From: Candidatus Aminicenantota bacterium
GTDB lineage: Bacteria; Acidobacteriota; Aminicenantia; Aminicenantales; Saccharicenantaceae
Direction of reading: 5' to 3'
DNA: 9,129 nucleotides
NCBI GenBank assembly: GCA_022867105.1
Contig: JALHVH010000068.1
Location: 1 to 9,129 of the forward strand
Both the position numbers and the translations under genes were made by a program. The notes under the pieces were generated by a model. It saw only the letters and a program-made list of their open reading frames with translations. It was not told where the DNA came from and ran no database searches. Below, piece after piece: positions 1 to 7,030 of the stretch (position 1 is the stretch's first letter; every line of letters starts with the position of its first letter).

Positions 1-2
1 GG

Positions 3-1493
3 ACCGTCCTTATGGCCTTCTTCATCTTTTTGTCCGTCATGACCTTCATCGGGACACGGATCAAGCGGGAGCTCATGCCCAAGCTCAAGGCTTCCTCCTT
101 CGAGATCAACCTGAGGACGCCCGTGGAGTATTCCCTCGACGAGACGGCCGAGGTCGTCTCGTCCCTCGAGACCTGGCTGGCCCGACGGCCGGAGAGGCGA
201 TTGACCTATTCTCAGATCGGCATCGTCAGCGGCATGGAGGCCATGAACCCGGATGTTTCCCTGAACTCCGCCCGCGTCTTCGTCGAGGCCGTCTCGCCGG
301 CCGGCCTCGAAGGCCTCATCGAAGCCCTGAGGCTGAAGTTCCCGTCCTTCGAGAACGTCGGCTTCTCCATCGTCCGCGAACAGTCCACGCTGGCCGAGTT
401 CCTGGCCTTCTCCAGCGCCGAGGTCGGGCTCAAGGTTAGGGGCGACGACCTCGACAGGCTGAAACGGATCTCTTCGGACCTGGCCGGCAAGCTCGAGACC
501 GTGCCCGGGATCGTCGATATCAACGCCGACGTCGGGGAGGGAAAGCCCGAGTTCCTGGTCAAGATCAGGGACGAAGCCCTGGCTAAGTACGGCGATCTCA
601 CTCCGGCCGTCCTTGGCGCCTTCATCGTCGACGCCGTCCGAGGCCGGGTGGCCGGCCAGTTCAAGGAGTTGGAGAACAAATTCGACATCCGCGTCCGGCT
701 CGAGGAAGGGTCAAGGACGGACATCGATACTCTGCTCAACGAGACGGTCCCTTATAAGAGCTTGTCCATCCCCCTTCGGGAGCTCGTAACGGCCGAAATC
801 GTCCGCGGCCCTCGCGAGATTCGGCGAGATGACCAGCAAAGGGAATTCCTGGTCACGGCTAACTTGAGGGGGAAAAAGATCAGCCAGGTCATGCCGGCGA
901 TCCGGAAGGCCATCGATTCCATGGCCCTTCCTGCCGGCTACCGGATCCTCACAAGCGGCGAACAGGAGGAGATGGCCGGGTCATTCCGGAGTCTCGTCGC
1001 CGCTTTCCTCCTGGCCGTTCTCCTCAACTACATGATCATGGCCGCCCAGTTCGAGTCCCTGGTGCATCCCTTTCTCATCCTTCTGACGATTCCCATGGGC
1101 CTTTGCGGTTCGGTCCTGGCCATGGCCCTGACCGGGCAGACGATGAACGTCATTTCCGCGATCGGCATGGTCGTCCTCCTCGGCATCGTTGTGGACAACG
1201 CCATCGTCAAGGTTGACTGCACGAACCGGCTCCGGAAGGAGGGCACGGACCTCCGGGAGGCCATCGTCGAAAGCAGTCATGTCCGGCTGAGGCCCATCCT
1301 CATGTCCACGGCGACGACGCTCATCGGCCTCGTCCCCCTGGCTCTGGGCATCGGCAGCGGCGCGGAATTCCTCCGGCCTCTGGGCATCGTGGTCATCGGC
1401 GGACTGGCCTTCTCGACCCTCCTGACCCTCGTCCTCATCCCGGTCGTCTACGAGATCGTCGAGGCCCGCAAGGAGAAGAGGAAAACGGCATGA
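3..1493 (+). CDS. RND-family efflux pump permease, C-terminal half (5' end outside window)
   Basis: Inner-membrane proton-driven RND exporter of the AcrB/MdtB type. The frame is open to the window edge, and the visible part begins inside TM7 (hydrophobic run after the ATG at 12), so that ATG is internal and about half of a usual ~1000-residue protein is missing. After TM7 comes the second large periplasmic loop (porter and docking parts, about 300 residues), with the entry GTRIKRELMP and a substrate-like stretch INLRTPVEYSLDET. TM8-12 follow, with family signatures AAQFESLVHPF, GIVVDNAIV and RLRPILMSTATTLIG. In TM10 an Asp (1194-1196) sits where AcrB has Lys940, and a Lys follows five residues later (1209-1211); most relatives have Asn and a hydrophobic residue there. 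The stop overlaps the next pump gene as ATGA, implying translational coupling. Family assignment is firm; substrate is unknown. Confidence 0.93.
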   Translation, partial: TVLMAFFIFLSVMTFIGTRIKRELMPKLKASSFEINLRTPVEYSLDETAEVVSSLETWLARRPERRLTYSQIGIVSGMEAMNPDVSLNSARVFVEAVSPAGLEGLIEALRLKFPSFENVGFSIVREQSTLAEFLAFSSAEVGLKVRGDDLDRLKRISSDLAGKLETVPGIVDINADVGEGKPEFLVKIRDEALAKYGDLTPAVLGAFIVDAVRGRVAGQFKELENKFDIRVRLEEGSRTDIDTLLNETVPYKSLSIPLRELVTAEIVRGPREIRRDDQQREFLVTANLRGKKISQVMPAIRKAIDSMALPAGYRILTSGEQEEMAGSFRSLVAAFLLAVLLNYMIMAAQFESLVHPFLILLTIPMGLCGSVLAMALTGQTMNVISAIGMVVLLGIVVDNAIVKVDCTNRLRKEGTDLREAIVESSHVRLRPILMSTATTLIGLVPLALGIGSGAEFLRPLGIVVIGGLAFSTLLTLVLIPVVYEIVEARKEKRKTA

Positions 1494-4400
1494 AGTTCTT
1501 CGTCGAACGCCCCGTGGCCGTGGCCATGATCTACCTGGCCCTCCTGGTCCTCGGCGTTTACTCCTTCCTCAATACGCCTCTTGAGCTGGCGCCCCGGGAG
1601 GACTATCCCCGGATTGACATCCAGACCTCATGGCCCGGGGTTTCACCCGAGATCGTCCAGACGCAGGTCACGGCGCCCCTCGAGGAGATCTCGGCATCGG
1701 TCAAAGGCGTGCGCAAGGTGAGTTCGGAGTCCCGGATCGGGGCCTCCAGCGTCACGCTCGAGCTCGACCCCAAGGCCGACATGGAATTCGTCAACCTGGC
1801 CCTGCGCGAAGCCGTCGCCCAAGCCCGGGCGAGGCTGCCTTACGGCATCCGTCCTTCGGTCCAACCCTTCGTGCCCGAGGACTTCAGGGTCGATCCCTTC
1901 CTGAGTTTGACCATCTCGGGCGACACCACGCTTCAGGAAATGAGGGGCCTCCTCAAGGAGAGGCTGGAGTTCGGGCTGGGCGCGGTCAAGGGCGTCACCC
2001 GGGTTGATGTCAGCGGCGGCTCGGACCCCGAAGTCCAGGTCGTCTTCGACGAAGGCAGGCTCAAGGCCCTCGACATCCAACCCTACCAGGTGAACGTCGC
2101 TCTCGACGAAGGCTTAAAGACCTATCCGGCCGGCCGGATCAGAAAGTCCGGGCGGGAATATATCTTCAAGCTGACGGGTTCCGTCCGGAGCATGGACGAC
2201 CTGGGCCGGACGATCATCGGCCGGTCCGGGAACGTGCCCGTCCGCCTTGCCGACGTGGCCGAAATCCGGCCGGTCCATGCCGACGTCTTATCCATCAACC
2301 GGATCAACGGAAAGCCCACGGTCATGCTGACCGTCCTCAAGGAAAAAGGCGCCAACACGCTGAAGGTCGCCCGGGAGGTCAAGCGGCGGCTCGAGGCCGT
2401 GAAGGCAGCCCTGCCCGGTGACCTCGTCTTCAGGACCGTGGATGACGAGAGCGCCGAGATCGGAAAAAGCCTCCGTCACCTCGAGCTTTTGGCGGGCATC
2501 GTCACGGTCCTCGTTTTTCTCATGATCTTCGTCGTTCTGAGACGCTTCGTCCCCTCGCTCCTCATCCTGTCTTCCATCGTCTTTTCCGTCGTCATCACCT
2601 TCAACCTGATCTACCTCCTGAAGATCCCCCTCAACATGCTGACTTTGGGGGCGTTGGCCTTGGGCTTCGGCATGTTCGTTGACAACTCCATCGTCGTCTT
2701 CGAGAACACCCTCCGGCTGAAGGAAAGTGGGATGGAGCCCGTTCAGGCGGCCCTCCAGGGGGCACGGGAGGTCTTCGTTCCCGTCCTGGCCTCGACCCTG
2801 ACCACGATCAGCGTCTTTTTCTGTTTCCCTTATTTTCAAGGCCGGCTGAGGATCTATTACCTGCCCCTGGCCTTCGTCATGGCCTCGGCCCTGGCGGCCT
2901 CGCTCGTCGTCTCCTTCTCCCTCATTCCGGCACTGAGCCCCGCCTTGCTCAAGGGCGGGGAGGGGCGCGGACACGGGGAAGGCCGGGAAGGCCGCTTCCC
3001 CGGCTTTCTGAGGTTCGTCCTCCGTCATCCCGTTGAGATCGTCCTCGTCTCGGTCGTGATCCTCACCGGAAGCTACAAGTGGTTCCGGGCGGAAGTCACC
3101 CTGGGCGATTTCTTCCGTTGGTATTCCAGGGAGAGGCTGGCGGTAGACATCCGCATGCCGCCCGGGACGGACATCGATACGATGGACGCCGTCGTCAGAA
3201 AGTTCGAGGCCAAGGTCCTGGAGTCGGATGTCGAGAAGGAGATGAACGCCCGAGTCCAACCGGAAGACGCTTATCTTTCCATCTCCTTTCCAGCCGCCAT
3301 CGAGAATTCCTCCCGGCCCTACGCCCTCAAGGAAGAGCTTATCCGGCTGGCCGCGCGGTTCGCCGGCGTCAGCGTCGGGATCTACGGATTCGACCCCCAG
3401 GGCTATCAGTCGAGCATGGAGGCCGGAACGTTTTTTGATTCGAGGATCAAGTTCACGGGTTACAACCTAAACAAGCTCAAGGGCATCACCGCCGAACTGG
3501 AAAGAACCCTCAGGCGGAACCCCAGGGCCAAGGACGTCCGGACGGCCTCCAGCCGGTTCGGCTGGTGGCTTCAGGATTCATTCGAATACGTCCTCCGGAT
3601 CGATCGGGAGGCGCTCCGGAAGTACAACATCGATCCCCGATCCCTCTTTTTTCACATCCGGACGCTCCTGACTGGTCGTTTGGACGCACCGATCCGGGTC
3701 CTTCTCGACGGGAAGGAGACGGACATCGTCTTCAAGTTCCCGCAAGCCGATCGGATGGACCTCGGACGTCTCCTGGATGCGCTCCTGAAAACAAAGGAGG
3801 GCGAATCCATGAGGCTTGGGGATGTCATGACCCTGGAAGAGAAGGCGGTGGCCGGCTCCATCGATCGGGAGGACCAACGGTTCCAGCAGACCGTCATGTG
3901 GAAGTTTCGAGGCCCTTCAAAGGCGGCCGATACCTTCAAGAGATCCCTCTTTTCCTCTTTGAAGTTGCCTCCGGGATTTTCGGCGTCGATCGATGAGGAG
4001 GGACGGATGACCGGCGAGGAGAAAGGCCGGATCGCGTTCGCCATCGTCTTCGCCGTCATCATCATTTATATGGTCCTGGCCGCTCTTTATGAATCTCTGC
4101 TTCAGCCGTTCATCATCCTTCTCTCGGTGCCCCTGGCCTTGATCGGTGTCTTCGCGGCCTTCGTCATCGCCGGCTATCCCTTCGACTCCTCGGCCTACAT
4201 CGGGGTCCTTCTCATGGCCGGCATCGTGGTCAACAACGCCATCCTTCTTGTGGACCACATCAACCTCAAGAAAAAGCGGGGGCTGCCTTTCCTGGAAGCG
4301 GTCATCGCCGGGACGAGAGAGAGAATCCGGCCCGTTTTCATGACCACGGCAACCACGATCCTCGGCATGTTGCCCATGCTCCTTATCCAGGGCGAGACCG

Positions 4401-4516
4401 GGCGCCGGGACATCTGGTCGACGCTCGCCCTGTGCACCCTGGGCGGCCTCTCAAGCTCGACGATCTTCATCTTCATCATCATTCCCGTCTTCTATTATTA
4501 TGGAGAACGAAAATGA
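1490..4516 (+). CDS. RND-family efflux pump permease, complete (HAE1/AcrB-like)
   Basis: Complete 1008-residue RND transporter, the normal family length, exporting a substrate from periplasm or membrane using the proton gradient. The N-terminus MKFFVERPVAVAMIY is the usual cytoplasmic start plus TM1. A porter loop follows (TSWPGVSPEIVQTQV, then EISASVKGV), then TM2-6 from about residue 331, a Gly/Glu/Arg-rich cytoplasmic linker at 488-505, TM7 near 510, the second periplasmic loop, and TM8-12 from about 848. TM4 carries Asp398-Asn399 (VDNSIVV), matching AcrB Asp407 with Asn at the Asp408 position, a common variant. TM10 has GIVVNNAIL (Asn915-Asn916). The late signature RIRPVFMTTATTILG is typical. 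The start overlaps the upstream stop (ATGA 1490-1493), with GAGG at 1478-1481 as ribosome site; the stop overlaps the adaptor start. It probably pairs with the first pump, as in MdtB/MdtC. Substrate cannot be read from sequence. Confidence 0.96.
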   Translation: MKFFVERPVAVAMIYLALLVLGVYSFLNTPLELAPREDYPRIDIQTSWPGVSPEIVQTQVTAPLEEISASVKGVRKVSSESRIGASSVTLELDPKADMEFVNLALREAVAQARARLPYGIRPSVQPFVPEDFRVDPFLSLTISGDTTLQEMRGLLKERLEFGLGAVKGVTRVDVSGGSDPEVQVVFDEGRLKALDIQPYQVNVALDEGLKTYPAGRIRKSGREYIFKLTGSVRSMDDLGRTIIGRSGNVPVRLADVAEIRPVHADVLSINRINGKPTVMLTVLKEKGANTLKVAREVKRRLEAVKAALPGDLVFRTVDDESAEIGKSLRHLELLAGIVTVLVFLMIFVVLRRFVPSLLILSSIVFSVVITFNLIYLLKIPLNMLTLGALALGFGMFVDNSIVVFENTLRLKESGMEPVQAALQGAREVFVPVLASTLTTISVFFCFPYFQGRLRIYYLPLAFVMASALAASLVVSFSLIPALSPALLKGGEGRGHGEGREGRFPGFLRFVLRHPVEIVLVSVVILTGSYKWFRAEVTLGDFFRWYSRERLAVDIRMPPGTDIDTMDAVVRKFEAKVLESDVEKEMNARVQPEDAYLSISFPAAIENSSRPYALKEELIRLAARFAGVSVGIYGFDPQGYQSSMEAGTFFDSRIKFTGYNLNKLKGITAELERTLRRNPRAKDVRTASSRFGWWLQDSFEYVLRIDREALRKYNIDPRSLFFHIRTLLTGRLDAPIRVLLDGKETDIVFKFPQADRMDLGRLLDALLKTKEGESMRLGDVMTLEEKAVAGSIDREDQRFQQTVMWKFRGPSKAADTFKRSLFSSLKLPPGFSASIDEEGRMTGEEKGRIAFAIVFAVIIIYMVLAALYESLLQPFIILLSVPLALIGVFAAFVIAGYPFDSSAYIGVLLMAGIVVNNAILLVDHINLKKKRGLPFLEAVIAGTRERIRPVFMTTATTILGMLPMLLIQGETGRRDIWSTLALCTLGGLSSSTIFIFIIIPVFYYYGERK
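4502..4505 (+). promoter_or_regulatory. Ribosome binding site fixing the adaptor start
   Basis: GGAG lies seven bases before the ATG at 4513, inside the last codons of the second pump. With the ATGA overlap it supports 4513 over the longer reading frame that starts 81 bases upstream. Confidence 0.7.
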
Positions 4517-5775
4517 TCTTTTACAAAAGGACCCTGGCGTTTTCCCTAGGGATCATCTTCGTCGCCGCGCTCTCCTATGTCTTCATCTATGTCTTCATCC
4601 TGAAGAACGGACGGACGCGGGACGGGGACGCGACGGCCGGACCCATCGATCAGCCGGCGGCGTCGGGCCCGGCGGGCCGGGTCGAAGAAACACCGCTTCC
4701 GGTCAAGGCGGTCATAGTCGAGCGAGGCGATCTCGTCATCCGGATCAAGTCGCCCGGGGAGGCCTTTACGGAGAAGAAGACTTTGATCAAAGCCGAATTG
4801 CCCGGGGTCGTCAAAGAGGTCAAAGCCGAGGAAGGAAAGCGTGTCCGGGCGGGCGAGGTCCTGGTCGTCCTGGACGATCGAAGTTTCCGGCTTCGGCTCG
4901 AGAAGGCTGAGGCCGAAAGGCTCAGTCGGCTCTCCGAGATGCTCTTGGAGAATCCTTTCGCCGATACGGAACGGAAATCCCCGGGCCCGATGACAGAAGA
5001 GATCCGCCTGTCGAACGAAGAGTTTGAAAAGGCAGCCTCCCGTCTGGCCGTGGGCGAGATCGGGCGGGCCGAATTCGACAAAGTCCGGAACGCCCATGAA
5101 GTCCTCCTTATACAGGCCGGGCTGAAAAAGGACGAGGTCCAGGCCGCGGTCAAAGGTCTGACTCAGGCCGAGATCGAAGTCGCCATGGCCGTCCTGGAAC
5201 TCGACAAGACGAAGGTCCTGGCCCCGTTCGAGGGCATCGTGACCGGGGTCAAGATATCGGCCGGGGAGAGCGTCGGCCCCGGACAGGACCTCTTCACCCT
5301 GGTCGATATCCGGGAGATCCGGGTCGAGGCCAGGGTCCTGGAAAGCGAGATCGGCCGGATAAGAACCGGCCGGGAGGCGGACCTCAGGTTCGCTGCTTAT
5401 CCGGACCGGGTCTTCCGGGGGAAGGTCAAGGCCGTGAGCCCGGTCGTCGACCCGGAGACCAGGACATGCGGTGTCCACATCGTCTTCGACAATCCATCCG
5501 GGGAGATCAAGCCCGGCATGCACGCCGAAGTCGAGATCGAGGCCGAAATCTTTAAGGACCGCCTCCTCGTCCCCCAGGAGACTGTGCTTCTCCGGGGGGG
5601 CCGGAAGCTCGTCTTCGTCGTCGAAAACGGCCTGGCCAAGTGGAGGCACATCGAGCCGGGGCTGGAAAATGAGCGCTTTGTCGAGGTCCTGGAGGGCGTC
5701 AAGGAGGGGGACGAAATCATCACGGACGGCCATCTGACACTTGCCCATGATGCCGAGGTCAAGATCGTCGAGTGA
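4513..5775 (+). CDS. RND efflux periplasmic adaptor (membrane fusion protein, HlyD/AcrA family)
   Basis: A 420-residue adaptor linking inner-membrane RND pumps to an outer-membrane channel. The start is set at the ATG at 4513, not an upstream in-frame ATG at 4432 whose extension is a frame-shifted read of the pump gene's 3' end. It overlaps the pump stop as ATGA, and GGAG at 4502-4505 lies 7 bases upstream. The order is: single N-terminal TM anchor (about residues 8-32, no lipobox Cys); Pro/Gly-rich linker; first lipoyl half with PGVVKEVKAEEGKRVRAGE (from about residue 98); alpha-hairpin (about 128-235); second lipoyl half with APFEGIVTGVKISAGESV; beta-barrel; and a C-terminal membrane-proximal domain with VPQETVLLRGG and EVLEGVKEGDEIITDG. 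The hairpin-tip segment around residues 173-189 only loosely matches the AcrA docking motif. It presumably serves both upstream pumps. Confidence 0.94.
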   Translation: MIFYKRTLAFSLGIIFVAALSYVFIYVFILKNGRTRDGDATAGPIDQPAASGPAGRVEETPLPVKAVIVERGDLVIRIKSPGEAFTEKKTLIKAELPGVVKEVKAEEGKRVRAGEVLVVLDDRSFRLRLEKAEAERLSRLSEMLLENPFADTERKSPGPMTEEIRLSNEEFEKAASRLAVGEIGRAEFDKVRNAHEVLLIQAGLKKDEVQAAVKGLTQAEIEVAMAVLELDKTKVLAPFEGIVTGVKISAGESVGPGQDLFTLVDIREIRVEARVLESEIGRIRTGREADLRFAAYPDRVFRGKVKAVSPVVDPETRTCGVHIVFDNPSGEIKPGMHAEVEIEAEIFKDRLLVPQETVLLRGGRKLVFVVENGLAKWRHIEPGLENERFVEVLEGVKEGDEIITDGHLTLAHDAEVKIVE

Positions 5776-5787
5776 AAATCCCGAAGC

Positions 5788-5816
5788 TTGCCAAGGCCGC
5801 GACTCTGTCCGATAAT
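5788..5816 (+). promoter_or_regulatory. Sigma70-type promoter for the PLP enzyme gene
   Basis: TTGCCA (5788-5793, five of six matches to TTGACA) and GATAAT (5811-5816, five of six matches to TATAAT) are separated by exactly 17 bases. They lie in the short gap between the adaptor stop and the next gene. Transcription would begin near 5823, leaving a leader of about 23 bases that contains the GGAGG ribosome site before the ATG at 5846. This makes the downstream gene able to be transcribed independently of the efflux operon. No operator-like repeat is evident around it. Confidence 0.6.
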
Positions 5817-5835
5817 AGGCCTCGTTCAAACCTAT

Positions 5836-5840
5836 GGAGG
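5836..5840 (+). promoter_or_regulatory. Ribosome binding site deciding the PLP enzyme start
   Basis: GGAGG is followed by five bases and then the ATG at 5846. An in-frame ATG at 5834 overlaps this site and has no purine-rich stretch ahead of it (GTTCAAACCT). The second ATG is therefore the better start, which removes four residues. Confidence 0.7.
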
Positions 5841-5845
5841 CGAAG

Positions 5846-6919
5846 ATGGCCGCTTTTTCTTTGGCAGACATCCGGGCGAGGATCGCCAGGTTCCCGAGAG
5901 TCGATCTCATCCATCTGCCGACGCCGCTAAGGAAACTCGACGCGCTGACGGCCGAGTTGGGCGGGCCCGAGATCTACGTCAAGCGCGACGACCTGACGGG
6001 CCTGGCTTTCGGCGGCAACAAGTCGCGGAAGCTCGAATTCATACTGGCCGACATCCTCGAAAAGAAGGCCGACACCGTCATAACCTGGGGGAGTCTCCAG
6101 TCGAACTGGTGCCTGCAGACGGCCGCAGCGGCCAGGAAATACGGGGTCGATCCCATCCTCATCCTTTTCAAATCCTATGACCTTCCCCCCGGATTCGACG
6201 GGAACATGCTGCTCGAGCGCATCCTGGACGCGGACATCCGGATCAGAGAGGCGCGCAAGGGCAAGGTCGCGACCGTAGGAGAAACGATCGGACTTCTGAA
6301 CGAGATCGCGGACGGGGAGCGGAAAAAAGGGCGCCGCCCGTATGTCGTCGCTGTCGGAGGCTCCATGGTCGCGGGGGACATGGCCCGGCCGCTGGGGGCC
6401 GTCAGCTATATGAACGCCTTTGCCGAGATGCTGGAGCAGACCACGGCCATAGGGTTCGTCCCGGACGCCGTCATCCACGCCACGGGATCGGGGGGGACCC
6501 AGGGCGGATTGCTGCTCGGCGCCGCAGCCTTGACCGAGGGCTGCCGGGTCATCGGCATCAGCGTCTCCGACGAGAAAGAAGTCTTTTTGGGCTGGGTCCG
6601 GGAGATCGCCGAAGCCGCCAATGAAACGATGGGACTCGGGCTCAAGATCGGCGGGGACGACATCATCGTTCTCGACGAATATATGAAGGATGGCTATGGT
6701 GTCGTCACTAAGGACGTGGCTGAGGTCATCCGCCTCGTCTTCCGGACGGAAGGCATCGTCCTGGACCCGGTCTACACGTCCAAGGCCATGATCGGCCTCG
6801 TAGATCTCGTCAGGAAGGGCTTTTTCAAGAAAGGCGAGCGGGTCGTCTTCTTCCACACCGGCGGGACCCCGGCCCTTTTCCCGAACCGGGACACGCTTGT
6901 TGAATATCTCAAATCATGA
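5846..6919 (+). CDS. PLP-dependent D-cysteine desulfhydrase / ACC deaminase family enzyme
   Basis: Cytoplasmic fold-type II PLP enzyme of 357 residues. Family members degrade D-cysteine to pyruvate, sulfide and ammonia, open the ACC ring, or desulfonate cysteate. The N-terminus ARFPRVDLIHLPTPL and YVKRDDLTG are typical. GGNKSRKLEF holds the PLP-binding Lys59. A TGSGGTQGG loop for the cofactor phosphate is present, then DPVYTSKAM with PLP-stacking Tyr310, and FFHTGGTPALF near the end. Thr311 and Thr338 occupy the positions that in true ACC deaminases are Glu295 and Leu322, so D-cysteine desulfhydrase-like chemistry fits better than ACC deamination. The oddity is residues 85-91: the family usually reads QSNH or QSNQ followed by xR, but here it is QSNWCLQ, with Trp88 and Leu90. 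Substrate is therefore uncertain. The gene has its own promoter and is convergent with hflC. An alternative start at 5834 is disfavoured. Confidence 0.88.
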   Translation: MAAFSLADIRARIARFPRVDLIHLPTPLRKLDALTAELGGPEIYVKRDDLTGLAFGGNKSRKLEFILADILEKKADTVITWGSLQSNWCLQTAAAARKYGVDPILILFKSYDLPPGFDGNMLLERILDADIRIREARKGKVATVGETIGLLNEIADGERKKGRRPYVVAVGGSMVAGDMARPLGAVSYMNAFAEMLEQTTAIGFVPDAVIHATGSGGTQGGLLLGAAALTEGCRVIGISVSDEKEVFLGWVREIAEAANETMGLGLKIGGDDIIVLDEYMKDGYGVVTKDVAEVIRLVFRTEGIVLDPVYTSKAMIGLVDLVRKGFFKKGERVVFFHTGGTPALFPNRDTLVEYLKS

Positions 6920-7030
6920 GCGACGTCAATCCAAAAATTGCCGATAAGCCGTGAGTCGGAATTCCGGGTATTGCCAGAAGTCGGCGTCATCGCTTGAGAA
7001 GAAACAACCCTGTCGGCAATAGATGGTCTT
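6920..7030. other. Convergent intergenic gap, no clear terminator
   Basis: These 111 bases separate the stop of the PLP enzyme from the stop of hflC. I see no GC-rich hairpin followed by a T-run on either strand. Weak symmetric elements are present: an 8-base inverted repeat ATTGCCGA (6937-6944) / TCGGCAAT (7013-7020) with a 68-base loop, a loopless palindrome CGGAATTCCG (6957-6966), and ATAGAT/ATCTAT (7019-7024 / 7033-7038) around an 8-base loop that runs into the hflC stop. None is convincing as an intrinsic terminator. Confidence 0.5.

Noticed and set aside
12..14. ATG at 12 as the true start of the first pump
   Set aside because: The frame is open upstream to the edge, and this ATG lies within TM7 of an RND fold, so the gene clearly begins outside the window.
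2288..3259. 323-residue open frame on the minus strand inside the second pump
   Set aside because: It is highly skewed (Asp/Glu/Gln/His/Gly), lies wholly antisense to conserved transmembrane coding, and matches no family.
4546..5910. 454-residue open frame on the minus strand opposite the adaptor
   Set aside because: It lies antisense to a clear adaptor gene, is rich in Asp/Leu/Gly/Pro as expected from the complement of GC-rich codons, and has no recognisable domain.
6916..6954. 12-codon ORF overlapping the PLP enzyme stop as ATGA
   Set aside because: It has no ribosome site ahead of it, is very short, and resembles nothing known; an ATGA at a stop arises easily by chance.
6957..6966. Perfect palindrome CGGAATTCCG in the convergent gap
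   Set aside because: It has no loop and no adjacent T-run, and is too short to claim as an operator or terminator.
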